Assembly (NCBI GenBank): GCA_045588185.1
Contig: JAZNDR010000080.1
Coordinates: 1-20,071 of the forward strand
Reading direction: 5' to 3'
From: Scatosoma sp045588185
Lineage (GTDB): Bacteria; Bacillota; Clostridia; Christensenellales; Borkfalkiaceae
DNA: 20,071 nucleotides
Both the position numbers and the translations under genes were made by a program. Of the stretch, positions 1 to 7,286 are shown in pieces. Position 1 is the first letter of the stretch. Each line of letters opens with the position of its first letter. The notes beneath the pieces are model-generated. The model was given only the letters and a program-made list of their open reading frames with translations. It made no database searches and was not told the DNA's origin.

Positions 1-257
1 AGAAGTTTCTCAACGTCTGCGTGGGGACGAGGGATTACGTGCGTTGCGATAACTTCGCCAAGCGCCGTTGCAGCAGCCGTACCTGCTTCCACAGCAGCCT
101 TTACTGCGCCTACGTCGCCACGAACCATAACGCTTACCAAACCGCTACCGATCTTTTCGCTGCCGATAAGTACGACGTTTGCCGCCTTTACCATTGCATC
201 CGCTGCTTCGATCGCTGCTACGAGACCTCTCGTTTCAACCATACCCAATGCTTCCAT
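1..257 (-). CDS. BMC-H shell protein (partial, C-terminus cut by window edge)
   Basis: Hexamer-forming bacterial microcompartment shell protein (single Pfam BMC domain, PduA/EutM-like), which would tile the facets of the rhamnose/fucose microcompartment. The visible 85 codons begin MEALGMVETRG, carry the lysine-rich helix motif DAMVKAANV, the pore loop KIGSG and the C-terminal PRPHADVEKL. The last four or five residues lie beyond base 1, judging from the twin gene at 653-928, which is identical in protein over the shared length. The start ATG (257-255) follows AGGAGG at good spacing. It is the last visible gene of the long minus-strand operon. The small KIGSG pore is typical of shell hexamers thought to pass small polar metabolites such as propanediol; that role here is inferred. 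The family call is certain, while the permeability role is not shown by sequence. Confidence 0.95.
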   Translation of the reverse strand, partial: MEALGMVETRGLVAAIEAADAMVKAANVVLIGSEKIGSGLVSVMVRGDVGAVKAAVEAGTAAATALGEVIATHVIPRPHADVEKL

Positions 258-331
258 TTTTAAATCCTCCTAAGATTTATTTTTAATTTTTTCTTTTTTT
301 ACTTAAAGCTTTCGCTTTTAAATAACTTTTT

Positions 332-604
332 CTAACCCGTTGTTAAGAATTTCATAACGTCGGGGTGCGGGCGCGCAATCACCTCGCACACTTTTACGTT
401 GCCGACTTCCGCCGCCGCTTTCGCGCCCGCTTCGAGCGCCGCTTTTACCGCGGAAACTTCGCCTTCGACTACAATCGTTACTAATCTGCCGCCAAGCCTT
501 TTCTCCACGTGGATAAGCTTTACGTCAGCGGCTTTTACCATTGCGTCAAGCCCTGTGATTGCGGCAACCATGGCTTGCACTTCCAGTAACGCTATTGCTT
601 TCAT
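332..604 (-). CDS. BMC-H shell protein with atypical pore loop
   Basis: A complete 90-residue single-BMC-domain shell protein beginning MKAIALLEVQAMVAAITGLD. The hallmark DAMVKAADVKLI and the terminal IARPHPDV block are present. In place of the usual KIGSG pore loop it has KRLGGRL, with two arginines at or next to the expected hexamer pore, suggesting a positively charged pore that differs from its neighbours. The start is supported by AAGGAG eleven bases upstream. It sits between the two near-identical BMC-H genes, 48 bp after the upstream copy and 74 bp before the next, in the same operon. Compared with PduA/PduJ (about 90 residues) the length is normal. Pore chemistry is inferred by alignment in the mind to known hexamers, not modelled. 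Confidence 0.95.
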   Translation of the reverse strand: MKAIALLEVQAMVAAITGLDAMVKAADVKLIHVEKRLGGRLVTIVVEGEVSAVKAALEAGAKAAAEVGNVKVCEVIARPHPDVMKFLTTG

Positions 605-652
605 CGTCTTGTTCTCCTTGCTTGTTTTTAAAACTCTTGCCTCTTAAACGGA

Positions 653-928
653 TTATTTGATCGAGGGAAGAAGCTTCTCAACGTCTGCGTGGGGACGAGG
701 GATTACGTGCGTTGCGATAACTTCGCCAAGCGCCGTTGCAGCAGCCGTACCTGCTTCCACAGCAGCCTTTACTGCGCCTACGTCGCCGCGAACCATAACG
801 CTTACCAAACCGCTACCGATCTTTTCGCTACCGATAAGTACGACGTTTGCCGCCTTTACCATTGCATCTGCTGCTTCGATCGCCGCTACGAGACCTCTCG
901 TTTCTACCATACCTAATGCTTCCATCAT
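653..928 (-). CDS. BMC-H shell protein, near-identical twin of the gene at 1-257
   Basis: A complete 91-residue hexameric microcompartment shell protein ending in ADVEKLLPSIK. Canonical features are the DAMVKAANVVLIG segment, the pore loop KIGSG and the PRPHADVEKL tail. It begins with two methionines; the first ATG (928-926) is favoured by AAGGAG about ten bases upstream, but the second would give the same N-terminus as its twin. Over the shared length the protein is identical to the partial copy at the window start, and the DNA differs at about seven positions by eye, all apparently synonymous. This implies recent tandem duplication or gene conversion, with the KRLGG-pore gene between them. 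It is expected to be an abundant facet protein of the shell. Confidence 0.96.
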   Translation of the reverse strand: MMEALGMVETRGLVAAIEAADAMVKAANVVLIGSEKIGSGLVSVMVRGDVGAVKAAVEAGTAAATALGEVIATHVIPRPHADVEKLLPSIK

Positions 929-965
929 TGTTGTAATTCTCCTTAAATTTTATTTTTTAATTTTT

Positions 966-1283
966 TTATCTTAATTTGTCTTTGCCAAGAGCGCTCAAAT
1001 GGGCAAACCATTCTATCTCCTCGCTTTGTCTTGCAATCACTTTGTGCGTGATATACAAATCTCTCTTTTCGGCTTCGAGCTTTCCCGCCTGCACAGCGGC
1101 TTCCACCGCCGCCGCGTCGCCCTCGACCTTAATCGCCATTACGAGCGGAACGCGCGCGGAATCCCCCGCCGCAGGTTTATTCTTGTCGATTGCCACCACT
1201 TTAACGTCGGCGGCTTTCGCCATTTTATCGGCAACTACGATAGCGGTAGCGAAGCCGAATACTTCTATCATGCCAAGTGCCAT
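966..1283 (-). CDS. BMC-H shell protein with extended pore loop
   Basis: A 105-residue single-BMC-domain shell protein, longer than the usual 90 or so. It starts MALGMIEVFGFATAIVVADKMAKAADVKVV, matching the family N-terminal fold. The pore region is expanded: instead of KIGSG it reads KNKPAAGDSARVPLVM, an insertion of roughly ten residues that should line or partly cap the hexamer pore. The C-terminus (EIEWFAHLSALGKDKLR) is also extended. The ATG at 1283 is preceded by GAGGT. It is the first shell gene after the alcohol dehydrogenase in the operon. BMC-H paralogues with Pro-Ala-Ala-Gly-Asp style pore inserts are known in other catabolic BMC loci, so the form is not unique, but it makes a third distinct pore type within this one operon. 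Confidence 0.94.
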   Translation of the reverse strand: MALGMIEVFGFATAIVVADKMAKAADVKVVAIDKNKPAAGDSARVPLVMAIKVEGDAAAVEAAVQAGKLEAEKRDLYITHKVIARQSEEIEWFAHLSALGKDKLR

Positions 1284-1321
1284 AAGTGTTTTACCTCTAA
1301 CTTTTTCTTATAATCAACGCA

Positions 1322-1380
1322 GTATTGCGTAGCATATACGCATTTAAATCATTTTGCTACGTAGCAAATCTTAATACCCT
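1322..1380. repeat. Two small dyads at the ADH 3' end
   Basis: TGCGTA (1326-1331) pairs with TACGCA (1337-1342) across a five-base loop. At the ADH stop codon lies a perfect 16-bp palindrome, TTTGCTACGTAGCAAA. Neither is followed by a clear T-run, so these look like intercistronic hairpins between the enzyme and shell genes rather than terminators. A role in adjusting shell-to-enzyme expression ratios is speculative. Confidence 0.45.
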
Positions 1381-2545
1381 GCTGTGCCACGTTCACTTCC
1401 ATCGCTTCGTTCAATTGATCGAGCGGGAATTCGTGCGTGATCAGGTCTTTAATGGGAATGTTCATTTCCCTTGCCTGACGCAGGAACGCCATCGTCGTAG
1501 GATAGTCGTCTGCGCTGTAATCCCACGAACCGACGAGGTTGATTTCCTTATTACACATAGCAAAGTGCGGGTTGACGTTGTATTCGCCGTTGTTTACGAC
1601 GAAGCCCATTTCGCAAAGCCCGCCGCCGCGACGGATATATTCGTAAATATCTTTTGCCGCCGCAGGTGCGCCCGTGCACTGGAACGCGAAATCCGCGCCC
1701 ACGCCGTTCGCTACGCTCTTGACAAGCTTTACTCTTTCTTCCAAAGTCGTCAATTCACGGAAGTTGATTACCGTTTTCGCACCGAGCTTTTTCGCCATAT
1801 CCAAACGCTTAGGCGTACCGTCGATAGCGATGATATGGTTGATACCCGCCGCGCGAAGCACGCTGATCATCACCAAGCCAACGGGGCCAAGACCTTGCAC
1901 GAGGACTTTCGAATTGAAGTTGATAAGCCCCGTCGTGTTCGCTCTCTTCAACGCGTGCACACATACGCATGCGAGTTCAAGGAGCATTCTTTCCTTTAAG
2001 TCGAGGTCGTTTACAACGAAATAGGTTGCGCCCTTGCCTCTGATTAACAGATGCGTCGAGAACCAACCCGTCAAAGGCTGACTATCGCTATGGGGAATCA
2101 AACCGAACACGCCCTGCTTATCGCAAAGGTTGGTGTTTGCGGGATGATTACGGCAAATATGGCATTCACCGCAGCTGATAACGCTGGTAACGATTTTGTC
2201 TCCCACTTTAATGGGATTGCCTGCCGTGTCGAATTTAATATTTTTACCGAGCGCAATAATCTCGCCCGTGCCCTCGTGACCGAGCGTTACGGGAATAATC
2301 CCGAACGGATCGCCCTTCCATTCGTGCACGTCCGTACCGCACACGCCGCAACCCTCGACCTTAACCAAAATGTCGTCGTCCTGCAACGCGGGGATAGGGA
2401 ATTCTTTTACTTCGATATGTTTAGGGGAAGTCAGCATCGCCACTTTCGCCGTCTTGGGGATTGCGCCGTTCGAGGTGCTCGAACCGCCCATCTCGCCAAG
2501 TATTTTACGAACGATACTTTCTACCTGAGAAGACGTAATATCCAT
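1349..2545 (-). CDS. Zinc-dependent alcohol dehydrogenase with N-terminal encapsulation peptide
   Basis: Medium-chain (GroES-like plus Rossmann) dehydrogenase, 398 residues. Expected roles are reduction of propionaldehyde to propanol, recycling NADH inside the microcompartment, and possibly lactaldehyde to 1,2-propanediol. Catalytic zinc ligands are visible at C69 (GVCGTD) and H90-E91 (GHEGTG). The structural zinc loop has C125, C128, C131 and C141, and the nucleotide motif is GLGPVGLV. Residues 4-19 (SSQVESIVRKILGEM) form an amphipathic helix followed by a Gly/Ser linker, the hallmark of BMC cargo targeting; ordinary MDR enzymes start near residue 33. The start at 2545 was chosen because AAAGGAG precedes it and the reading frame upstream runs into the aldehyde dehydrogenase gene. 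A Zn-ADH in place of iron-dependent PduQ is known from clostridial fucose/rhamnose BMC loci. Confidence 0.93.
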   Translation of the reverse strand: MDITSSQVESIVRKILGEMGGSSTSNGAIPKTAKVAMLTSPKHIEVKEFPIPALQDDDILVKVEGCGVCGTDVHEWKGDPFGIIPVTLGHEGTGEIIALGKNIKFDTAGNPIKVGDKIVTSVISCGECHICRNHPANTNLCDKQGVFGLIPHSDSQPLTGWFSTHLLIRGKGATYFVVNDLDLKERMLLELACVCVHALKRANTTGLINFNSKVLVQGLGPVGLVMISVLRAAGINHIIAIDGTPKRLDMAKKLGAKTVINFRELTTLEERVKLVKSVANGVGADFAFQCTGAPAAAKDIYEYIRRGGGLCEMGFVVNNGEYNVNPHFAMCNKEINLVGSWDYSADDYPTTMAFLRQAREMNIPIKDLITHEFPLDQLNEAMEVNVAQQGIKICYVAK

Positions 2546-2558
2546 TTTCTTTTCTCCT

Positions 2559-4013
2559 TTAAATAATTCTGAACGATTCGGACAGCACGCATCTTCTATA
2601 ACGCGTGAAGCTTCTCGCACTCGTTAAACCTTCGCCCGTCGGACCTGCAATCGTGAAGGTCGTATGACCTTCGCCGCCGAACCCGATACCTGCGTACGAG
2701 GGCGCGTTTTTCACGAAGATCGTCGTTTCCACCGCCCGCGCGAAACGGGTGAGATGGTCGATATTCTTCGAGTGCATATGCGCCGTGTGGCGGCAACCGT
2801 GTTCCGCTTTGACTGCCAAATCAATCGCCTGATCGATATCGTTTACGCGTACGATCGGCAAAATCGGCATCATCAGCTCGTGCTGTACGAAAGGATGTTC
2901 GAAGTCCGTTTCGCAAATAATACAACGCACGTCGTCGCTTACGCGCACGCCGATTTTCGCAAGCAATACCGCCGCGTCACGGCCTACGCATTCACGGCTG
3001 ACCGTCTTTTTCACGATACCCGTCTTGGGATTTTTACTTTCCACAAGCACGATTTCCGCGAGCTTGTTCGCCTGTTCGAGCGTGATTTTATACGCACCGT
3101 TTTTCTGCATTTCGGAAATGAGCTCGTCCGCAATATTTTTAAATGCGAACACTTCCTTTTCCGCGATACAGGGCAAGTTGTTATCGAACGAGCATCCGTC
3201 AATGATGTCCTTGCCTGCTTTCTTGATATCCGCCGTGTCGTCTACGATAACGGGAGGATTTCCCGCGCCCGCGCCGATCGCCTTTTTACCGCTGGAAAGC
3301 ACACTCTTAACAACGCCCGGACCGCCCGTACAAACGAGCATACGAATGTTGTTGTGTTTATACATAATTTGCGCCGTATCCAAAGTGGGCTTGACCACCG
3401 AAGCCACGAGCACAGCAGGTCCGCCTGCCATCGCACTCGCACGGTTTACGAGGTCTACCGCATAGTTGGAAGTCGCAATCGCGTTGGGGTGCGGGTTGAA
3501 AACCACGCCGTTCCCTGCGGCGATCATACCGATACTGTTACAAATAACCGTTTCCGAAGGATTGGTACTGGGCGTGATACTGCCCACCACGCCGAAAGGC
3601 GCCATTTCCGTAAGCGTTAAACCGTAATCGCCCGTTTTCACCTGCGCTACGATATCCGCCGTGCCGGGGGTTTTGTCGGCAACGAGAATGTGCTTTGCGG
3701 TTTTGTGTTCCACACGGCCCATTTTCGTTTCCGCCACGCCGAGCTTCGCCATAATCGGTGCTTCCTTACGGCATAAATCGCGGATTGCGGAAATTACTTT
3801 TTCCCGTTCTTCGAGCGACATCGCGCGAACGGCTTTATAACCCGCCGTTGCCGCGTCGATCGCGTCGTTCATATCCGCGTATATACCGATCAGCTTACGC
3901 CCGTTATACTGCGTGGAATCCCAATCGCTTCTCACGGTCGAAACGCCGCCGAGGTTCTTGATCACGCTTGCGATCACTTCCTCTATTTGGGCGTCCGTCC
4001 AATTGATTGCCAT
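2559..4013 (-). CDS. CoA-acylating aldehyde dehydrogenase (PduP/EutE-like), BMC cargo
   Basis: This 484-residue NAD-dependent enzyme should convert propionaldehyde plus CoA to propionyl-CoA inside the shell. The catalytic cysteine is C282 in NNLPCIAEKEV, the diagnostic block of the EutE/PduP group. The preceding glycine-rich segment GAGAGNPPVIVDD and the motif TPSTNPSET fit the same group. Residues 7-22 (DAQIEEVIASVIKNLG) form an N-terminal amphipathic helix, then a linker before the domain, as in PduP encapsulation peptides. The start has AAGGAG nine bases upstream. It lies 12 bp after the aldolase and 13 bp before the ADH, so the three cargo enzymes are tightly coupled. PduL, which would take propionyl-CoA onward, is not in the window. 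Confidence 0.96.
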   Translation of the reverse strand: MAINWTDAQIEEVIASVIKNLGGVSTVRSDWDSTQYNGRKLIGIYADMNDAIDAATAGYKAVRAMSLEEREKVISAIRDLCRKEAPIMAKLGVAETKMGRVEHKTAKHILVADKTPGTADIVAQVKTGDYGLTLTEMAPFGVVGSITPSTNPSETVICNSIGMIAAGNGVVFNPHPNAIATSNYAVDLVNRASAMAGGPAVLVASVVKPTLDTAQIMYKHNNIRMLVCTGGPGVVKSVLSSGKKAIGAGAGNPPVIVDDTADIKKAGKDIIDGCSFDNNLPCIAEKEVFAFKNIADELISEMQKNGAYKITLEQANKLAEIVLVESKNPKTGIVKKTVSRECVGRDAAVLLAKIGVRVSDDVRCIICETDFEHPFVQHELMMPILPIVRVNDIDQAIDLAVKAEHGCRHTAHMHSKNIDHLTRFARAVETTIFVKNAPSYAGIGFGGEGHTTFTIAGPTGEGLTSARSFTRYRRCVLSESFRII

Positions 4014-4025
4014 CGTTATTTCTCC

Positions 4026-4775
4026 TTATTTTCCAAGTGCAGCCAAAACTTTCTTGGTGATTGCCGCAACAAGCTCTTCCTTGCCACAGTTGCAGGAAGT
4101 TTCTTCGCCGTAGTCGATACCGGGGTGACGGCCGGGAAGCCCCATCTTCTTTCTCAATTCCATCAGCTTTTTAAGCTGGTCGTTGGAGATTTCGTGTACC
4201 GCGCCGAGGTCCATTGCGTGCTTGCAGATAACTGCGTTGAATTCTACTTCTTCCATAATGAAGAACGCCTTGGTCAGGTTGCAGCCAACCGTCAATGCGC
4301 CGTGGTTACGGAGCAAGAACGCGTCGTGGTTCTGCAAATACGGATCGAGCGAATCGGGAATTTCCATCGTGGAGGGCGTACCGTAATCACAGGTAGGCAC
4401 GTCACCGATCGTCAAAACTGCTTCGGGCAGAATGTACTGGTCGAGGTCGATATCCGCAACGGTGAAAGCGGTAGCAACGGGAGGATGTGCGTGAACGACC
4501 GCCATAACGTCGGGGCGTTCTCTATACACTCTCATGTGCATTTTGATTTCGGAGGAAGGGTTGAGCTTACCTTCGAGCTTCTTGCCGTTCTCATCAACCT
4601 TGATGATCATATCAGGGGTCAAATCGCCCTTGGATACGCCCGTGGGGGTGCAATAGAATTCGTGATCGTTGATCTTAACGGAGATGTTTCCGTCGTTCGC
4701 CGCCACAAAGCCTTTCATCCAAAGCTTATGACCTACTTCGCAAATTTCCTTCTTGATTTCGAATGGAGATTTCAT
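4026..4775 (-). CDS. Class II aldolase (fuculose/rhamnulose-1-phosphate type) with C-terminal encapsulation peptide
   Basis: Zinc aldolase of 249 residues in the AraD/FucA family, cleaving L-rhamnulose-1-P (and probably L-fuculose-1-P) to dihydroxyacetone phosphate and L-lactaldehyde. Zinc ligands H95 and H97 (VVHAHPP) and H158 (RNHGALTVG), and the catalytic acid E76 (SSEIKMH), are all present. FucA itself is about 215 residues; this protein has an extra tail: a linker with the cysteine pair SCNCG (228-231) and then KEELVAAITKKVLAAL (232-247), an amphipathic helix matching C-terminal BMC targeting peptides. This argues that lactaldehyde is made inside the shell. It is preceded by AAGGAAAGG. 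Because RhaA and RhaB are adjacent, rhamnulose-1-P is the likely main substrate; sequence alone does not separate it from fuculose-1-P. Confidence 0.94.
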   Translation of the reverse strand: MKSPFEIKKEICEVGHKLWMKGFVAANDGNISVKINDHEFYCTPTGVSKGDLTPDMIIKVDENGKKLEGKLNPSSEIKMHMRVYRERPDVMAVVHAHPPVATAFTVADIDLDQYILPEAVLTIGDVPTCDYGTPSTMEIPDSLDPYLQNHDAFLLRNHGALTVGCNLTKAFFIMEEVEFNAVICKHAMDLGAVHEISNDQLKKLMELRKKMGLPGRHPGIDYGEETSCNCGKEELVAAITKKVLAALGK

Positions 4776-4805
4776 AATGTTTTTCCTTTCCTTTATATTA
4801 TTTTT

Positions 4806-5996
4806 TTATTTTGTCAAATTAAGTGTGTCGAGGGCTATCATATACTCCTCGTTGGTAGGGATAACGAAAGTCTTTACCTTCGCGCCCTTTGCGCTTACGT
4901 CCGCAATCTCGCCTCTTGCGCAGGTCGCGTTTGCCTGTTCGTCCATCTCGACGCCCAGCCAAGACATTTCCTTGCACACCGTCGCGCGCAATTCTCTGTC
5001 GTTTTCACCGATACCCGCCGTGAATACCAAGGCGTCTACGCCGTTCATTTCCGCTACGTACGAACCGATGATTTTCTTGATGTTATGTACCAAAATCTTC
5101 AAAGCAAGCTGCGCGCGCTTATTGCCGTTCTCCGCCGCCTCGCTTACGTCGCGGCAGTCGCTGGATATGCCCGAAACGCCGAGCAAACCCGATTTCTTAT
5201 TCAAAATCGCGTCCGCTTCTTCCGCACTGATACCCTTTGCTTTTTGGATATACGTTACCACGGTGGGGTCGATTGCGCCGCTTCGAGTTCCCATCGGCAC
5301 GCCGTCTTGGGGCGTAAAGCCCATCGAGGTGTCGATTGCCTTGCCGTTGACGGTCGCCGTAATGGACGAGCCGTTGCCAAGGTGGCAGGTAATGATTTTC
5401 GAGTTCTTGTTTCCGAGCAGCTCCGCCGCTTTACCCGCTACGTATCTATGCGAAGTGCCGTGGAAGCCGTAACGGCGAATACGGTATTCTTCGTACAGTT
5501 CGTAAGGAATGGGATAAATATACGCTTCCTCTTGCATATCCGAATAGTACGAGGTATCGAACACACCGACGTGCTTGATATTCGGCATTACCTCTTTACA
5601 AGCCTTGAAACCGCTGATTGCGGGAGGTCCGTGCAAGGGATTTAAGCCCACGATACTTTCCAGATATTTTATCTCGTCCGCGCCGAGCACAGCCGAGGCG
5701 CGGAGCTTTTCGCCGCCGTGCGCAAATCTGTGCCCTACCGCCGAAATTTCCTCTACGCTTTTTATCACGCCGAGCTTGCTATCGGTCAACAGCTTTAATA
5801 CACATTCGATCGCCGCACGGTGATCGGGGAAATCCGCTTCCGTTTTATAATCGGGTTTGTTCGGGCATTTATGCGTTACCACGCCGTCAATGCCGATTCT
5901 TTCGCAGTTGCCTTTTGCAATCGCCGCGTTCGCTTCCATATCGAAAAGCTGATATTTCAGCGACGAGCTACCCGCGTTTACAACTAAAATTTTCAT
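4806..5996 (-). CDS. ackA: Acetate/propionate kinase
   Basis: ASKHA-fold kinase of 396 residues that would make ATP from propionyl-phosphate (or acetyl-phosphate), the energy-yielding end of the propanediol branch. Family signatures are all visible: VNAGSSSLKYQLF at the N-terminus, GFHGTSHRYV, CHLGNGSSITA, DTSMGFTPQDGVPMGTRSG and TAGIGENDRELR. It has no amphipathic extension, so it is expected to be cytosolic. It starts 3 bp after rhaA ends, with a purine-rich GAGGGGGTAAGGA upstream, indicating translational coupling. Placement between rhamnose isomerase and the BMC aldolase suggests a dedicated propionate-kinase role (as PduW in other loci), but sequence does not distinguish acetate from propionate specificity. 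No phosphotransacetylase gene is nearby. Confidence 0.96.
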   Translation of the reverse strand: MKILVVNAGSSSLKYQLFDMEANAAIAKGNCERIGIDGVVTHKCPNKPDYKTEADFPDHRAAIECVLKLLTDSKLGVIKSVEEISAVGHRFAHGGEKLRASAVLGADEIKYLESIVGLNPLHGPPAISGFKACKEVMPNIKHVGVFDTSYYSDMQEEAYIYPIPYELYEEYRIRRYGFHGTSHRYVAGKAAELLGNKNSKIITCHLGNGSSITATVNGKAIDTSMGFTPQDGVPMGTRSGAIDPTVVTYIQKAKGISAEEADAILNKKSGLLGVSGISSDCRDVSEAAENGNKRAQLALKILVHNIKKIIGSYVAEMNGVDALVFTAGIGENDRELRATVCKEMSWLGVEMDEQANATCARGEIADVSAKGAKVKTFVIPTNEEYMIALDTLNLTK

Positions 5997-5999
5997 TCC

Positions 6000-7244
6000 T
6001 TACCCCCTCTTTGCGACAACTTCTTTTTCGAATTTTTCCACTTCGTCAAACCAGTCCTCGCTGAGCCCCTGACGACGGAGATATTCGTCCCAAACGTCGG
6101 CGTACGGCAGGAATTTAACCCGTTCGTGCATATATAAAATTTTCGTGAAGTTTGCTTCGTCTTGCAATTTCTTCATTTCCGCGTACGGCTGTAAAATTGC
6201 GCAAAGCAAGGATTTTTGCATCGAGCGCACGCCCGTTACCCAAGCGCAAACGCGGTTGATGCTGGCGTCGAAATAATCGAGCGCGATCATTACTTTTTCG
6301 TCCGCTTCGTTGCGGATAATTTCTTTTGAAAGCTCCTTCAATTCGTCGTCCACCACGATTACGTGGTCGCTGTCCCATCTAACGGGACGGGAAACGTGGA
6401 GCGCAACTTTATCGTAGAACGCAAGCAGGGACGGGATTTTGTCGGAAACTACTTCCGTGGGGTGATAATGTCCCGTATCGAGCAGACAGCAAATCCCGCG
6501 CGTTGCCGCGTAATTTTGATAGAATTCGTTACTGCCGACCGTGTAGCTTTCGATACCGATACCGAATACCTTGCTCTCTACTGCGGGGATAACCCATTCT
6601 TTATCGTAATCTTCTAAAATTTCGTCGAGCGATTTCTTCAAGCGAAGACGGGGTCCAAGGCGATCGGTAGGGATATCCTTATATCCGTCGGGTACCCAAA
6701 GGTTTACGGCGCAGGGACTGCCCATTGCCTTACCCATTTCCGCCGCGATTTTGAGGCATGCCTTACCGTGTCTTACCCAGAACTTTCTCGTTTCTTCGTC
6801 AGGGGAAGAAAGGGATAAGCCGTCTTTCATCTTGGGGTGCGCAAAGAAGGTGGGGTTGAAATCCACACCGTCCAAGCCGATTTCTTTCGCCCATTTCACC
6901 CAAGGTTCGAAATATTTATAAGTATATTCGTCGCGGTCTACCTTGCCTTTATCCTCGCCAAGGAGCGCATAACAAGCGTGTACGTTGACCCGCTTTTTCC
7001 CGGGCATCAGCGAAAACGCAAGCTTTGCGTCTGCGAACAATTCTTCGGGAGTTCTGGCTCTTCCGGGATAGTTACCCGTCGTTTGAATCCCGCCCGAGAG
7101 CGAATCGCTACCGTCAAAACCAATAACGTCGTCGCCCTGCCAACAATGTACGCTTACGGGGATTTTGCTCAATCTTTCGATTGCCGCTTCCGTGTCAATC
7201 CCAAACGCCGCGTACGCCTTTTTTGCTTCTTCGTATCTGGACAT
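6000..7244 (-). CDS. rhaA: L-rhamnose isomerase
   Basis: A TIM-barrel isomerase of 414 residues converting L-rhamnose to L-rhamnulose in the cytosol, a typical RhaA length. Recognisable blocks are PVSVHCWQGDDVIGF near the N-terminus, GGIQTTGNYPGRARTPEEL, the metal-site region GLDGVDFNPTFFAHPKMKDG, LDTGHYHPTEVVSD and LHVSRPVRWDSDHVIV. The start at 7244 follows AAGGAG at nine bases. It lies 42 bp downstream of rhaB and 3 bp before ackA, so it is in the same transcript. It commits the pathway to rhamnose, although the downstream aldolase/BMC part could also serve fucose. No rhamnose mutarotase or transporter is visible in the window. Confidence 0.98.
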   Translation of the reverse strand: MSRYEEAKKAYAAFGIDTEAAIERLSKIPVSVHCWQGDDVIGFDGSDSLSGGIQTTGNYPGRARTPEELFADAKLAFSLMPGKKRVNVHACYALLGEDKGKVDRDEYTYKYFEPWVKWAKEIGLDGVDFNPTFFAHPKMKDGLSLSSPDEETRKFWVRHGKACLKIAAEMGKAMGSPCAVNLWVPDGYKDIPTDRLGPRLRLKKSLDEILEDYDKEWVIPAVESKVFGIGIESYTVGSNEFYQNYAATRGICCLLDTGHYHPTEVVSDKIPSLLAFYDKVALHVSRPVRWDSDHVIVVDDELKELSKEIIRNEADEKVMIALDYFDASINRVCAWVTGVRSMQKSLLCAILQPYAEMKKLQDEANFTKILYMHERVKFLPYADVWDEYLRRQGLSEDWFDEVEKFEKEVVAKRG

Positions 7245-7286
7245 AATCTTTCTCCTTGTCCTCTTATTTTTCTATTTCCTTACGCT

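Noticed and set aside
258..331. Terminator between shell genes (TTAAAGC/GCTTTTAA dyad near 303-322)
   Set aside because: The stem is short and AT-rich and lies within an operon of shell genes; it is too weak to call.
3987..5645. Long open frame on the plus strand opposite the aldolase and acetate kinase genes
   Set aside because: It is antisense to two clearly conserved genes, has no ribosome site or promoter, and its predicted protein has no recognisable domain. It arises from codon bias on the opposite strand, as do similar frames at 1325-1999, 2664-3620 and 6837-7922.
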